A DNA stretch of 64,000 bases from Welwitschia mirabilis (lineage: Eukaryota; Gnetophyta; Gnetopsida; Welwitschiales). The stretch covers positions 16,474,062 through 16,538,061 of the forward strand of contig JBOZIK010000001.1 of assembly GCA_051453625.1 (NCBI GenBank), written 5' to 3'. The position numbers and the translations under genes are program-made. The notes below the pieces were generated by a model, which ran no database searches, was not told the origin of the DNA, and was given only the letters and a program-made list of their open reading frames with translations. Positions 23,220 through 35,576 of this stretch are shown here, piece by piece. The stretch's first letter is position 1, and every line of letters starts with the position of its first letter.

Positions 23220-24480
23220 TGATAAAAATCACTCCCCTCGATGCCTCATGATAAACTCAGTATGGGTAGTAAGCTCAAGTGTAGGAGGAGAAGATGGAGG
23301 ATGCTTCCGATTTATAGGGAAACAAAGGTCTAATGATGTAGAAATAGAGCAAACCATTTTACCTCCCTATACATGAAGTGCCTCTAAAAGGTCAACTTTT
23401 ACACTCTACTTAATAGATATGACGTGCTGGAGTATGTCAACTATCTGTTCCTTAGAGTGTTAAACTCTTCTCTCAATGGTCTAGATCCTCTAATGTTTCA
23501 ATCCTCTAATTAAATGTCTAGATACCTCTATTAATAAAACCTTTGATGATCTTAGTGATCTCTACCAGGAGGGTCAGGATCTATTATAATGTAACTCCAA
23601 CTATAGGTCTTTGAACCTAAGGTCTCTTTTCCTTTCCTAGTATCTATATACTCATGTTCTAAAGATAGCAAGTGGAAGTTTGAATATATGTAAGGTGCTA
23701 CTCATCCATAAACTCTGGTATTCCAAACTATCAAACCATGGCTAAGAGGAGGCATAGATATCCCAGAGTCTATAGCTACAATGCCTTGACCATAGACTTG
23801 AGTCTCCTTTATATAAAAGTTGGTAAATCCATCTGATCATATTGCGTAAATGCTGCTAATATCTAAAGTTTTTTAACCATGATGTAAATGTTATTAAATG
23901 ATGAGTTAATGTTATGAATCAACCCTCTGTGTAATACTCTATAAATAAGAGTCAGCCGTATAATAAGAACATCCTACTTATCTAGTAGCAAGTCTACTAG
24001 AATGTCTAGTGTTATGTCATATGTACAGTACTCCTCTGTACCACCAATAGATTGGATATCTAAGCTCCTAATACCATCTAGATTTGTAACTACCTTAATG
24101 TAATTTAGGAGAATTGTGATCTCGTGATTCTATACCGATGCTATAATCATATCACGAGGTGACCACAAGAATTTGGTCATCACTTTATATGCATTATGTC
24201 ATAAAATTCCATGGTATCTAATATGTGATATGTCCCATGTTCATCTAGAATCCTATGGAGCTATAAATTAAAGAGCCTCTGGTTGACCTCTATTTTGAAT
24301 CTGCTAATGAGATCTCTAAAGTATCTTTTAACATGTATGCTAGTCATCTAAATCATGAGTGAACATTCGTGTTAAGGCAGGGGATGCACAAGCTCCACCC
24401 TCTCTACTTAAATGGCATTAATAGATCTACCTCTTATTCTATAGCTTTAGATTTAGCCTCATCCTATCAATCTCTACACA
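23220..24480 (-). pseudogene. Decayed extra 3' reading frame of element D (env position)
   Basis: It aligns with 14620-15890 of element C over its whole length (for example 'gatgcctcatgataaactcagtatg' at about 23240 against the same phrase at 14635, and 'gaggcctactcag' near 24484). It is more broken than C on the minus strand, with no open stretch above 60 residues. Conservation of the block in both tandem copies argues that it was a genuine part of the parental element. Function unknown; position is that of an Athila env-like or third ORF. Confidence 0.45.
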
Positions 24481-26299
24481 TACGAGGCCTACTCAGTGAA
24501 AAAATGCAATATGTTATGAAAAATCTGATAGATAAGCTAAATATATTGTGTGAATGTTAAAAATTAACCCTCAAAATTGATTAGAAAAAGTAAAAAACTA
24601 TGAAAATACATCCTACTCCTTCCTAAAGGTGGAAATATGTTCCGTATTGCTAGTCATAAAAATAAAATTTTGAAATGCGTGAAAAATGAAAAAGCAATTT
24701 TTAAAGTAAGACCCACATAAGGTAAAAATTTAAAGTTCTTAAATGAAAAATCTAATTTAGTAAAATTGTAGAACATATTGAACTAATAAATTTACCCTAA
24801 ATGACCACTATTTTTTAACCTATAGTTTGCAACAACATGATTGTAAAAGATAAAACCCTAAAGTTTTCTTGTAAAACACATAATTGATCATATCTTTCGA
24901 AATATGTAGTGAAAATTAAATCTATAAGTTCCTAATCAAAAAGCATGAAAAACTGATTAACATAAGTGAAAACTATGCATTGAAAGGATAAAACATAGGA
25001 GAAAGAAATTTAAAAAAACAAGAGAGAGAAAAACATATCTCATTTTTAAGAATTCACAAATTATGATAAATTTGAGAGTGAATCTCATAGCAAAAAGATT
25101 TAGTGCATTAGCAGGGAGTAAGGAAATAATCATATATCAAAGAAACAAGTGAAAATAATAAAGAAATGAAGATAAAATGAGAAAAAAGGAGTTGAACTAT
25201 GATTTCAGATGACAGCCCTAGGATAACTCTTAGAAAAAATCAAACTATCATCCATCTATGTCATCTGGCTGACCAAGTATATGATGGAACTTTAAAAACG
25301 TTTCCAAAAATAAACATGTGAATCAAGAAATTTAGGCTTAGATATTATCATAAAGGTATCAAAATTTATCAAAAAGCTTGGAAAAACATGGAATGAGAAA
25401 AAATCATGAAAATTAGAATGAAGCAAAAAACTCAAAACAAATGAAAATAGAGCTAAAGAAAACATACTAACTACGATGAAACCAAACAAGAAAAACTAAA
25501 TAAATGTGCCCAATCTAAAAAATAAGCAAAACAAATCATATAACTCCAAAAAATATAAGGAACCTTATAAAAGCTATGAAATATAAAAGATTTTTTTTTG
25601 TTCTAATACTAAAATAAGATGATATGTTATGAATGAATAATAAGAAAACTATTAAATGATAAGATCCTATGTAAAGATGAAAAAATGCAAAAATGACTTT
25701 GAAATAAAAAACTAAAAAACCAAAAAACAAGCAAAATAAAAATGGATATAAAGAACATGAAGAAGATTTCTTTTCTATCCTAAATTCTAACCTAACAAAC
25801 CCCCATGAAAGACATCATAAAGCCACCTAAGTAAAAATGCAGGACAAAATGTATAAACTTCATAAAGTTCTACTTGACAAAGCAGTGGTTATGATGATAC
25901 CAAAAATTTAAGTGCTTAGAAAAATTAATGATAAGATCAAAAACTAATAAAAAATAAATTCATCTATTTACATTACAAAATACATCTGAATTCTTAAAAG
26001 TGAAATGATCATATAGGAATACTAAGAGTTTAGGAAATAAGCAATGCCTCTAATGACATCAAGAATACCATTGATCCCATAGTCTTAAAGTTTATGTTAG
26101 CTTTTCTATGATGAGGGGAGTGCAATTACAATTAAAGAAGTAAGAAGCTATAAAGCATAGCTAACTAACCCCTTAGAAAAGTTCCCACAGCTATCAAAAT
26201 TGCTAAATATTTCTTTTGAAAAAATTTACCCTAGTACGGTAGGACATCATGATGATCATGTATGTCTCTTTAAACATAAATACAATAGATTATGATTAT

Positions 26300-26344
<45 letters not shown>

Positions 26345-26464
26345 ATAATGTTTTTTTCAAATAANNNNNNNNNNNNNNNNNNNNNNNNNNNNNNNNNNNN
26401 NNNNNNNNNNNNNNNNNNNNNNNNNNNNNNNNNNNNNNNNNNNNNNNNNNNNNNNNNNNNNNNN

Positions 26465-26560
<96 letters not shown>

Positions 26561-26890
26561 CTTTTTTAACAAATAATTCCTACATGATCACATACTCAAA
26601 AAGATGAAGATGAATAAGTGAGATGAAAAATAGAAAAGAACACTCTTAAATAATCAAAGACCTTACACCATTGGAAAAAAAGAATAAGAACTAAGGCATC
26701 TTCTTTTAAAGTAAAGTTCATAGACATGGGAAATGTCTTAAGATTAGATGAATCCAATCTTATCACTATAAAATTCCCAAGTACAAATACTTGTTATGGA
26801 AACTTTATAAAGAAACATATAAGTCAAGTTTAAAAGATGATCAAGTGATATCATAACATCCATTAAAGAAATAAGCTAAAAAATAATTTA
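24481..26890 (-). other. Non-coding 3' region of element D
   Basis: Aligned block by block with 15891-18009 of C. It includes the 'gacagccctagga' block near 25207, a tgtcatctggctgac relic near 25258 where C has a near-perfect palindrome, and the microsatellite described separately. No reading frame is conserved with C. Confidence 0.55.
26303..26560. repeat. (CT)n then (AT)n microsatellite around a 100-N gap
   Basis: (CT)n occupies 26303-26343, then an 'aataatg...caaataa' interruption, N from 26365 to 26464, (CT)n again at 26465-26540 and (AT)10 at 26541-26560. The gap is probably due to the repeat itself. It lies exactly where C has a non-repetitive pyrimidine tract. Confidence 0.9.
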
Positions 26891-28120
26891 GATGATGATA
26901 GAATAAAAGTCCTCCTCATTAAAGGAAATGTCCAAAACAAGTACTTCTATCATGTTCAAGGTTATATCTAAAAACAATTTTGTATAGTTTCAACCTTTAT
27001 CTATTAGCTTCCTAAATCTCTTTAGTTTCTAAATTGGAAATCTTAATAGAGCCATTAGAATTTACTCTCTATATAAGATAATGATATAACCATTGAGAGG
27101 TTAACTTATTATTTAAAATATGTACTCTAGTATTATATAAAAGGATAAGTTAACTAGGTTTAAACTTTTTGTGAAGTAACTTTCTATTATGTTTGAACTT
27201 AGCTTAGGATTTGTAGATTAATTGATAGTGTATAGCACAAGTACTTTTTTTATCAAGATGATCTAATTGGACTAATCTATGTTTAAGATACTCATGAAGA
27301 TTTACAAGATTAAGTTAATGAAAAGCATAATAAGAGTTATAACATACATCAACGGGTAAAACACAAACTTTTCTGTACACAATTTCATAACATGAAAAAC
27401 TAAGAGAATTATGTTAAGTAGTATGGTAAGTTCAAAGAATATCATTAACCTTAAAAGCCCAAGATTTCTTATTAACAAAGATACATTTTTATAACATTTT
27501 CTTAATTTCTGTATTTGCATTCTAATTTGACCATTGGTTTATGGATGATAAGCATAAGTTACTTTATATTCTATTCTAATGGATAAAAGAAGTTTCCTAA
27601 AAAGTTGATTTATAAAACAAGTGTCTTGATCACTAATAATAATCTTAAAAAAACCAAATATTTAAAAAATATAAGTTCTACAAAAAGTACAAATAGTTCA
27701 AGCATCATTCAAAGAAGTAGAAATAGCTTTAACCCATTTAGTAATGTAATCTACAGCCACTAAAATGTAATTTTTATTATTAGATGATGGGTGAATAGGG
27801 CCTATAAAATTAATTCCTTAATAATAAAAGGGTTCACATTTAAGAATAGGTCTAAGGAGCATCTCTTAAGCATAAATAATACTACCATAATGCTAACAAG
27901 GATCACACCTTCTATCAAAATTAAAGGAATTCTAAAAAAGAGTAGTCCAATGAAAACCAAAATGAAGAATTTTCATAGCCATTTTTTATCCACTAAAATC
28001 ACCTCCACAAATACGACCATTATAAAGATGAAGAATATCAGATTTTTCCCAATAGAAATACATTTTCGCATAATTTAGTCTCTACACCTATAGTAAAGAT
28101 ATGGCTCTATCCATTCATAG
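26891..28120 (-). pseudogene. Degraded integrase, element D
   Basis: The minus strand carries the same Athila-type integrase as C. The C-terminus is near 26960-27100, the 'VCVLPVDV-YN' region around 27340-27380, and the zinc-binding head at 27940-28030, which reads NGRICGGDFSG: the expected His in GGH appears as Asp. Open fragments are short (27302-27520 is the longest and is not in the original frame). Confidence 0.65.
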
Positions 28121-28279
28121 TCACCTACTCTATGAAGAAAGGATTTTTGTTTATTATAAGTTTAATGTTGTAGTGTTTTTATGGTAACAAGATAATTAAT
28201 AATATCAGCATACCAAGGAGGAGGATAAGTAGAAGATACAGCAAAAAGTTATTCATCTAGAAAAGAATCATCAATCACA

Positions 28280-28690
28280 AGATCATCAAGAGAAGATGAA
28301 AGATGAAAAAAATGATTAGCAATACTATTAAGCTTTCCTACTTTATTAATTATGGTGAAATTAAATTCTTGCATGAGGAGGATCTATCTAATAAATCTAT
28401 CACTTAAATCATTCTTAGTTATAAGGTATCATATTATAGCATTATTAGTATAAAAATTCATATGAAATCCTAAAAGATAATTTCTAAGCATATCAAGGCA
28501 AAAGACAATTGCTAACATTTCTTTCTCTACAGTAGTATAATTTATTTGAATTTTAGATAAAGTTTTTCTATGGTAAGATATAACTTTAAAATCATTTTCA
28601 TATTTTTGATAAAATATCCCATCTATAGCAAAATTACTAGTATCACACATTAATTCAAAATCTTTTGCCCAATTGGGTCCCATTACAGTA
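28280..28690 (-). pseudogene. RNase H fragment, element D
   Basis: The minus strand is open for 84 residues at 28429-28683: MGPNWAKDFELMCDTSNFAID, then SYHRKTLSKIQINYTT and EKEMLAIVFCLD, closing with a LLGFHMNFYTNNAII stretch. This is the gypsy RNase H core. The first Asp of the domain (MCDTSNFA) and the Glu of TTVEKE are present; the later TD-H motif reads TNNA, so an active-site Asp appears changed to Asn. Best preserved coding piece of D. Confidence 0.8.
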
Positions 28691-29790
28691 GGAGCATACG
28701 AAAGTTTACTTCTAAGTTTATCAAAAGCAAGCTAACAATATTTATTCCAATGTAATTTATCCTTTTTTTTTAAGTAATGAGTGAAGGGATTTATAAATTT
28801 TTGCATAATCCTAAATAAACTGATGATAAAAACCATAATAACCAAGATAGGATTAAATTTGTTTTACATTTATTAGAGAAGACATATTTTTAATGGTATC
28901 AACCTTTTCATGATTCATCCTAATCCCTTTTTTTAAAATATGATGATCTAAAACAATTCCACTCTTAACTAAAAATAAACTTTTCTCCTAACTCAAATGT
29001 GGGCCACTAGAAATGCATCTATCAAGGAATTTTTCTAATCTTTCTAAAATTTGTTTAAAGTTTTCATCATAAATAAATAAGTCATTCATAAAAATTTCTA
29101 TTAAATGCTCTAACATATCAGGAAAAATACCCATCATTGCACATTGAAAAATACCAAGAGCATTATAAAGTCCAAAAGGCATGCATCTAAAAGCAAAAGT
29201 ACCAAAAGGTGAACTAAAGTTAGTGTTAGCCTAACCTCACTAGTAATACAAACCTGATTATAACCACTATATTCATTAAGAAAATAATAAAAATACTATC
29301 CTTGAATTCTATTAAGTATCTAATTAAGAAAAAGTAAAGGATAATGATCTTTTACAATTACTTCATTTAATTTTTTAAAATTAATGCACATCATTTGCCT
29401 CCAACCTTTCTTAGATGCTACCATCAAAGGGCTAACTAATCACTATTATCTATGGCATAAATGATTTTAGCATCCATTAATTTAATGATTTTATTTTTTA
29501 CAACTTTCTTAAGGGCTAGATTAAGTCTATGTTGGGGTTGCCTAACAGGTTTTGCATTATCCTCAAGGTAGACTTAATGTTGAATAATTGAGATAGGAAT
29601 GGCTGTCAAATATTTATGGGACCAAGCAAATGCATTTATCTTAGATTGCAAAAGTAAGATTAAGCTCAATTCTTATTCAGGGAAAATATTTTTATTAATT
29701 ATCAAAGATTCGTTCTAAGCATTACACAGAAAAATATATTTCAGTCCACTAGGCAAAGATTTTAGGTTCAGATTTAAATTTAGATTTTAT
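28691..29790 (-). pseudogene. Reverse transcriptase, element D, truncated at its start
   Basis: The minus strand at 28988-29182 is open for 64 residues: MPFGLYNALGIFQCAMMGIF, then EIFMND and LDRCISSGPHLS. The active-site box, FMDD in functional Athila RT, is FMND here (29081-29092). Further right the RT fingers appear (DNAKPVRQPQHRLN near 29530-29575, and IYAIDNSD near 29480), and the PR-RT linker (LPSGLKYIFLCN) ends at about 29760. Protease, gag and 5' LTR of D are absent; the sequence changes at about 29790 into an LTR piece in the opposite orientation. Confidence 0.8.
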
Positions 29791-29794
29791 TTTC

Positions 29795-30317
29795 TATTAA
29801 TGTTGATTATGATTTTATGATAGTTTCATATTTGATCTAGATCATAAGGTTAACCTTTGTTAAGGTTGATACTATTAGTTTTTATTTTACATTTATTACA
29901 TATTACATTGTCATAGTTTCATATTTTGTTTGATCTATCTTATAACTTATGTTAGTTAGGGGTCAGCAAAAATTCTTTCTAAGTGATCTAAGTTATAAGG
30001 ACTAATATTTATGACAAAAAGATTGGTAGTCAAATATATTCATTACTTAAGTTATTTCATTTGTATTTCATCTATAAACATTTCATTATTACTAATCTTG
30101 CATTGTATATTTACACTATTTTTCATTTTCATTTATTTAAGGGAAAAATACAAAAATACTTTGTTAATTACTTCTCTAACTTATAGCCTTATTGCCTTTA
30201 ACATATTATGACATTTAGTTAAATCCCATCTATACTAGAGTGTGTTTTTCTACAAGTATTTATGATTAACTAGATCTACTTTAAGACTTAAATACTACAC
30301 AAATTTAAACTGCAACA
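29795..30317 (+). repeat. Sense Athila LTR, 3' half
   Basis: It matches 9895-10416 of LTR B along its length (for example 'gatctagatcataagg' / 'gatctaaatcataaggg', and 'aaaaagattggtagt' in both) and ends in gcaaca at 30312-30317. The next bases, aacatcattaatggaa, resemble a decayed tRNA-Asp PBS, which suggests it was a 5' LTR. The 5' half of the LTR is missing at the junction with antisense element D. Confidence 0.75.
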
Positions 30318-32076
30318 AACATCATTAATGGAATCACTTTCAAGAGTAGTCATGACAAATATAGCTTTCTTAATTAAAGTAAAACACTCTTATTTAAAAT
30401 GATTATCTTCCATTATACTAAATTTCCTCATTAAGGTTAAGGTTCTATTTGTCTCTCTCCATTAACAATGTTAATTTATGCCATTATTATGTAAGCTAGC
30501 CATAAATGAGAGGCAAGAGATCAAAGATCTAGTGGAGTTATAATGAAGAAATAAAGTATTAAAGATAAAAATTAAAGTTTCAAATGGAGTAGTTTCAAAA
30601 TTATTAAGATTAGTAAAGATAGAAAATTAATTCAAAATAAACATAGATAAAATGATATGAATTAGATGCCATCAATATTAGTAAATTAAATGTAATTATC
30701 ATGAAAGAGATAAATCTTATTCAAATATGAGATGGATATGCACATATGTCTAGGGATGATATACTTATAGATAGAACAAAGATCATTATTAAAAATCTTA
30801 ACTTATTATAAAAAATAACATCAAAAGAAAAAGTAATATAGCAATAACCTTCTTAATATGATATCTACGTAAATGGTTTGATAACACCATAATATCCTAA
30901 GAAACTTTACTAAATGAAAATAAAGAGATTAGAGGAATCTATTATATGGACTTTGTATTATTAGTAACTATTAATAGTTAAATCAATAATCATGAATATG
31001 GTGCCTTTGATATCCATAGGTTTTTATGGGAAAAAAGAGAATTTATTATTTAAAAGAAGTACTAGAGATATTTACTAATATAACTCCTTCATTTTAACAA
31101 AACCTAAATAGATGAAGACACAAATGTTTATTGGTATAGGATTTGATAAAAGAAACAAAATTATTATTTTTTTCATTTTTAGTGGTTTACTTAGGAAATT
31201 TATTTTGATTAAAGATGTACTATCCATTAGAAAATTATTCTTTAGGTACTTTTAGAGGTTTTTGTTTGTTGATGTTCAAAGTGTAATGAAGAAAATAATC
31301 TTTTATATAATTGAAAGAGCTAAAAGATTTATATTCATTAGGATTTGAGTGAATAAATGTTTCATGCTCCTTTAGCTTCTAATAATTTAGAGTAAGATGT
31401 TATAGACTATGACAATACTTATAATGCCTTGATAAATTAAGGTAAACAATAGGCTTATGAATAATACTATGATCTACATTTATCATTAAAACATTTGGCA
31501 ATGAAGCCAAAGATGCTAAGTTGATATGAATGAAGGCATTTTTTATAGTTTTAATTTAATAAAATATTCTTTCTCCTCTATAACAAAATTTTAAAGATTT
31601 TTACATAAGTTTAGAATAAAAGGCAAAAGTAAGATGTTAAGGTTAGGGAATTTGACTCATATTGGAACCTTCATGAATGTATGCTAATTAACTTTAAAAT
31701 ACTTTACTCATATGATTTAAGAAAATGAAATGTTAAACCAACATACCAAGAACTACCATGAAAATCTCTTAACTCTTAAGACTTATTAGATCATGTTTAA
31801 AGATCTTTTCAAGAGGATGGAGAAACAACAAGGAATACAATAGCATGCATGAATGAAAATTGATGGAAAACCTCCTCATATTAATCTATAAAATTAACTT
31901 TAAGGATAATAGGAGGAGATAAAAAATTATTTTTAATATTGGCAATTATTTATTTTTTAAAAAAAGAATTTAAAACATTCTTTATAAAAGTGTTTTTAAT
32001 AAATACTTTCTTGAAAAAAACGTTCTTTGGCAAAATGATTTGTTGATAAAACATTTGTTTTTAAGAACATTCTTAA
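30318..32076. other. AT-rich stretch, nothing recognised
   Basis: No protein homology that I can follow on either strand, and no match to the elements described here. From about 31960 it is rich in 'aacatt' and 'ttaataaa' repeats. Confidence 0.5.
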
Positions 32077-32102
32077 TAGAACATTCTTAATAAAATGTTC
32101 TA
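32077..32102. repeat. Short perfect inverted repeat beside copia element G
   Basis: tagaacatt / aatgttcta, 9-bp arms with an 8-base loop, preceded by a partial direct copy (agaacattcttaata). It lies 22 bases outside the LTR of element G. Confidence 0.6.
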
Positions 32103-32123
32103 CCCTTGATCACAACACAACAA

Positions 32124-32664
32124 TGTAAAATCATTAGAGCAGAAGAATAACAAATGATAAGAAATAATTTATAATAATAAAGTTAACAAAAGAATAACAC
32201 ACTAAAATTTGATATGGTTTAATAATATGTCTAGTTTAGTAATGTGCCTACATTTATGGAAAACTAAATTCATCTTTTTATTACTAAAAAAAGATACAAA
32301 ATGGAGGAGATTATAATAGTGCTTTGTGATATAATAATAGTAATTTTAGATTCTTTCTTCAATATCTCCCTCATCCATAACTCTCACAACTCAATCCATA
32401 ATGCTCAAGTTACACTGCTATGATATGAATGACCATGCCTCTATAACCTCTACATAGGTTTTTCTTTTAAAAACCCTAATTGTAACTTATAGAAATTTCT
32501 AGAGGGATCCTTATGCTTCCCTTATTTTGTTTTCTTTTTAGTAATTATAACAAGAAGTAGATTACAATTATATATATAAGTTACATAAGAAGGAAGGGGG
32601 TATAATAAGAAAGAGGAAAGAAGAGCCTAATTTTAAGTTGTAACTCAATAGTATCCATCTTACA
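32124..32664 (-). repeat. Ty1/copia LTR, 3' LTR of element G
   Basis: 541 bp with matched ends (plus strand tgtaaaatc ... cttaca). It aligns with 36443-36982, sharing among others 'gagaaataa/gataagaaataa' near the U5 end, 'cacaactcaa' and 'aaccctaattgtaa / aaaactgtaattgtaa'. A purine-rich PPT in the minus sense (AGAGAAAAATC) lies just right of it at about 32667-32682, consistent with a 3' LTR of a minus-strand element. Confidence 0.75.
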
Positions 32665-34250
32665 ATAAGATTTTTCTCTGCATCATTATGATTAAATCCC
32701 TAGTTCTTATTTATTCAACTACATATAATAGAGTTACAAGAGGTTTAAATACCATTTGGATTTATTTAGTGATTTTTAATCTAAATGTTCTTGGACCTTT
32801 GATGAAATGCTAGATTATGTGCTAAAAATATGAAACATTGATTATTGCTAAATAGTAATATCTTTACTTGACTATGTCCCAAATATTTCATGAGACTCTT
32901 TAGCCAAATACCTTTTTTTTAAGCCATTGAAGGAGAAACATATTTAGCTTTTATGGTTTAAAGATCCATCATATATTTCAACTTTGAATTTCATAAAACA
33001 AGTCCTCCTTCATTGTGAATACTTAACTTGATGTAGACTTCCTTTTAACCAAATCACTAGCAACATCTAAATCATAATAACATATATTAATCTTTATCCA
33101 TTTATTATGGTAGGTACATATCCTTAAATTTCTCTTTAGATACCTGAGAATTCACTACACTATTTTGCAATGCTTCTAATTAGGATTCTCCATGAACCTA
33201 CTAATAATACCCATATCATGTGTGATATCTTATCTTATTTTAACCATTAGATACATTAAGTTATCAACTTCACTAGAATAGAGTGCTCAAGACATGTACT
33301 ACTTATTTTTATCAATATTTAGAAATAAATAAGAAGGTAATCTAAAATACATATTAACTAAAGCTATATAAGCTTGGCGTCTTAGTTATTAAATCTCTTA
33401 AGAACCTTCTTGATATGTTATCTTGAGATACCTATAAATTGAGATACCTATAAATTTCCATTCTTTCTATCTCAAGTGATGTCCTTATCAAGAATCCACT
33501 TGGATACTTTCAAGTCATTCATGTTAAACTTAATTGATGAAAATTCCCATATCTTATTGATTTTCAACTTATTCTTTCATGTCATCCACATGTAGGACTA
33601 AGCTAATAAAACTATCATATCTGAACTTTTTGTTATATACATAGGGATCTATAGAACTCCTTTAAAAAAATGTTTTATATATGAATAAATCAAACCTTTT
33701 TTTCTATTATCTAGACCTTTTCTTTGATTCATATAGTGATTTATTAAGCTTATAGATAATATTTTCTTTGCTTTTTATTATGAATACTTTTTGTTATCTC
33801 TATTCATATAGATCTCTTCTTTGCATTTGAAGAATGTAGTTCTAACATCCGTGTATTCTAACTCAAGATCCTTTAATGTAGCTATTACCAAACTCACATA
33901 GATTGATGTCAACTTTACTACTATTAAAAATACATTAAATAAATCTACCCTTAGATTTTGGACTAACCTTTTGCAACTAGCCTTATCTTGTATGGATCAA
34001 TGAACCAAGATGTAGCATGTTTCATCTTGAAAATCATCTTTAGTATATAGCATTTATTCCTTGAGGTAGTTTTACTAACTTTAAATTCTAACTCTTTAAG
34101 AGATAACAAATGTCTTCTTTCATGACTACAAGTCATTTTTTCTTAAGAGTAGATTTCAAAGCCTCTTGATAATACATTGGCACATTTACTTTAGTAATTA
34201 GTAATAGAAACACAAACTCATCTTATACCTAATTGTTGCTACACCTTTGT
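32665..34250 (-). pseudogene. Degraded RT and RNase H, Ty1/copia element G
   Basis: Minus-strand frames give copia RT motifs in order: 'TDVRTTFFKC' then 'EEIYMNRD' near 33790-33870, the active-site region at 33581-33592 reading HVDD (YVDD in functional copia RT, so Tyr appears as His), then KINKIWEFSS, 'DLKVSKWILDKDIT' and 'IKKVLKRFN' down to about 33390. RNase H relics follow towards 32800. Many stops. RT after integrase in the sense direction identifies the order as Ty1/copia rather than gypsy. Confidence 0.7.
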
Positions 34251-35060
34251 TAGATCTTGAAGATATTCTAAGCTCTACTTGAGATTGAGGTTACTTTATC
34301 TTAATATATTCATCTATAGCTTTTATTTTTTAGCATAATATTAGTTCTGTTTATTATTATTTCTATCAGTAGTCTCCATTTCTATAGAAACTTTCTCTTT
34401 AGAATGTTGTGCTTCAGCCTTCTCTTGCTTTTCGTCTTTTGACATGTTTAATTCATTAAATATGACATCTCTATTAAATAAAATTTTCCTTAAAATAGGA
34501 TTCTGAAGCCTAAATCCTTTGGTTTCTTCTACATATCCAAGAAATATGCACTTCTTATATGTTGGGTTTAGCTTAATTTTTGAACATCTAAAACATGGAC
34601 ATATGCTAAACTATCAAATATTCCAATATGATCATATCTTATTGAGGCATTAATTTACATCTTCTCTAAAGTCTTAACATTAATGATAATGATAGCATCC
34701 TACTTAGTAAGTGCTATATTGTGTTTACTATTTTCATTAAAAATCCTTTCTCCAATTGGGTAAAGCTCAACATGCTTCTTGCATGTTTCAAGAGCATGTG
34801 GTTCATCCTTTTTATAATGCCATTGTATTNNNNNNNNNNNNNNNNNNNNNNNNNNCTTTACTAGGGCCTTGAATTCTTTAAATTTTTTGAAAAGATTCAA
34901 ACTTTACTCTAAGAGAAATGATCCATACCTTTCTTAATATGTCATCAATGAAGGTAATGAAGTATAATGCACTTTCTAATGAAGCCTTAGAAGATGACCA
35001 AAACATTACTATGAATTAAATTCAAAATATCTCTAGTATTAATTGAACTAGTAGTAAACT
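34251..35060 (-). pseudogene. Degraded integrase, Ty1/copia element G
   Basis: The minus strand shows TRDILNLIHSNV (start of the integrase core, about 35030-35065), KKFKEFKALVK (34860-34890) up to the N gap, then after the gap 'KKHVELYPIGERIFNENSK', and the end-of-integrase block reading NPTYKKCIFLGYVEETKGFRL around 34510-34570, which is the copia 'KLDPKSKK-IFLGY-KGYRL' block. Frameshifts and stops are present. Confidence 0.7.
34830..34855. other. Run of 26 N
   Basis: Within the copia integrase. Unlike the others its length is not a round number, so it may be a sized gap or masked low-quality bases. Confidence 0.9.
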
Positions 35061-35576
35061 TTACCTTTTATTATTTATCATAAATATAATTTTCATAGAA
35101 ACAATATTTCATTTGTTCTAGTCTTAGAATAATTTTTCTTTATATTAACATCTTCAAACCTATCTCATTGATGTGTTTAGGATTACTATTCCATAACATT
35201 GATGTGGTTGCATCTACATCCATAGCATTCTTATCACCCATGAATCTATCTCTTAGTAACTTGTAGAGATTACCTTCCTTATTATTATTTACTATCACTA
35301 AAGACTCGTTCATAACACTTAATGTATCATTATCTCAAATAAACTTGTAATTGATTTCATTCAAAGATTCAAGAGAGATAAGACTTCTCCTTATATTTAG
35401 TGCATGCTTCATGTTTATTAGTGTTTTACAACTTGGTCATATGTATTGATTTGAATCATGCAAATACTAATAATCTTACCTTCATTAGAGATATCCATCA
35501 ATTATTTTTCCTTGTTAATTTCTTGGTATGTATAGAATTAAGATCTATCTATGAGGTGTAATATGTCATGAAGCTC
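35061..35576 (-). pseudogene. Protease and GAG-pre-integrase region, element G
   Basis: Minus-strand fragments include TYQEINKEK (about 35510-35535), IQINTYDQVVKH (about 35430-35465) and a 'LISLESLNE' type phrase near 35355, the usual copia order after the zinc knuckle. The catalytic protease Asp triplet itself is not visible. Numerous stops. Confidence 0.6.

Noticed and set aside
26249-26572. Leu/Ser and Glu/Arg repeat frames over the (CT)n tract
   Set aside because: They are translations of a microsatellite and span an N run.
27791-28078. Thr/Asn/Ile-rich plus-strand frame of 95 residues
   Set aside because: It overlaps the minus-strand integrase zinc head of D, which has real motifs.
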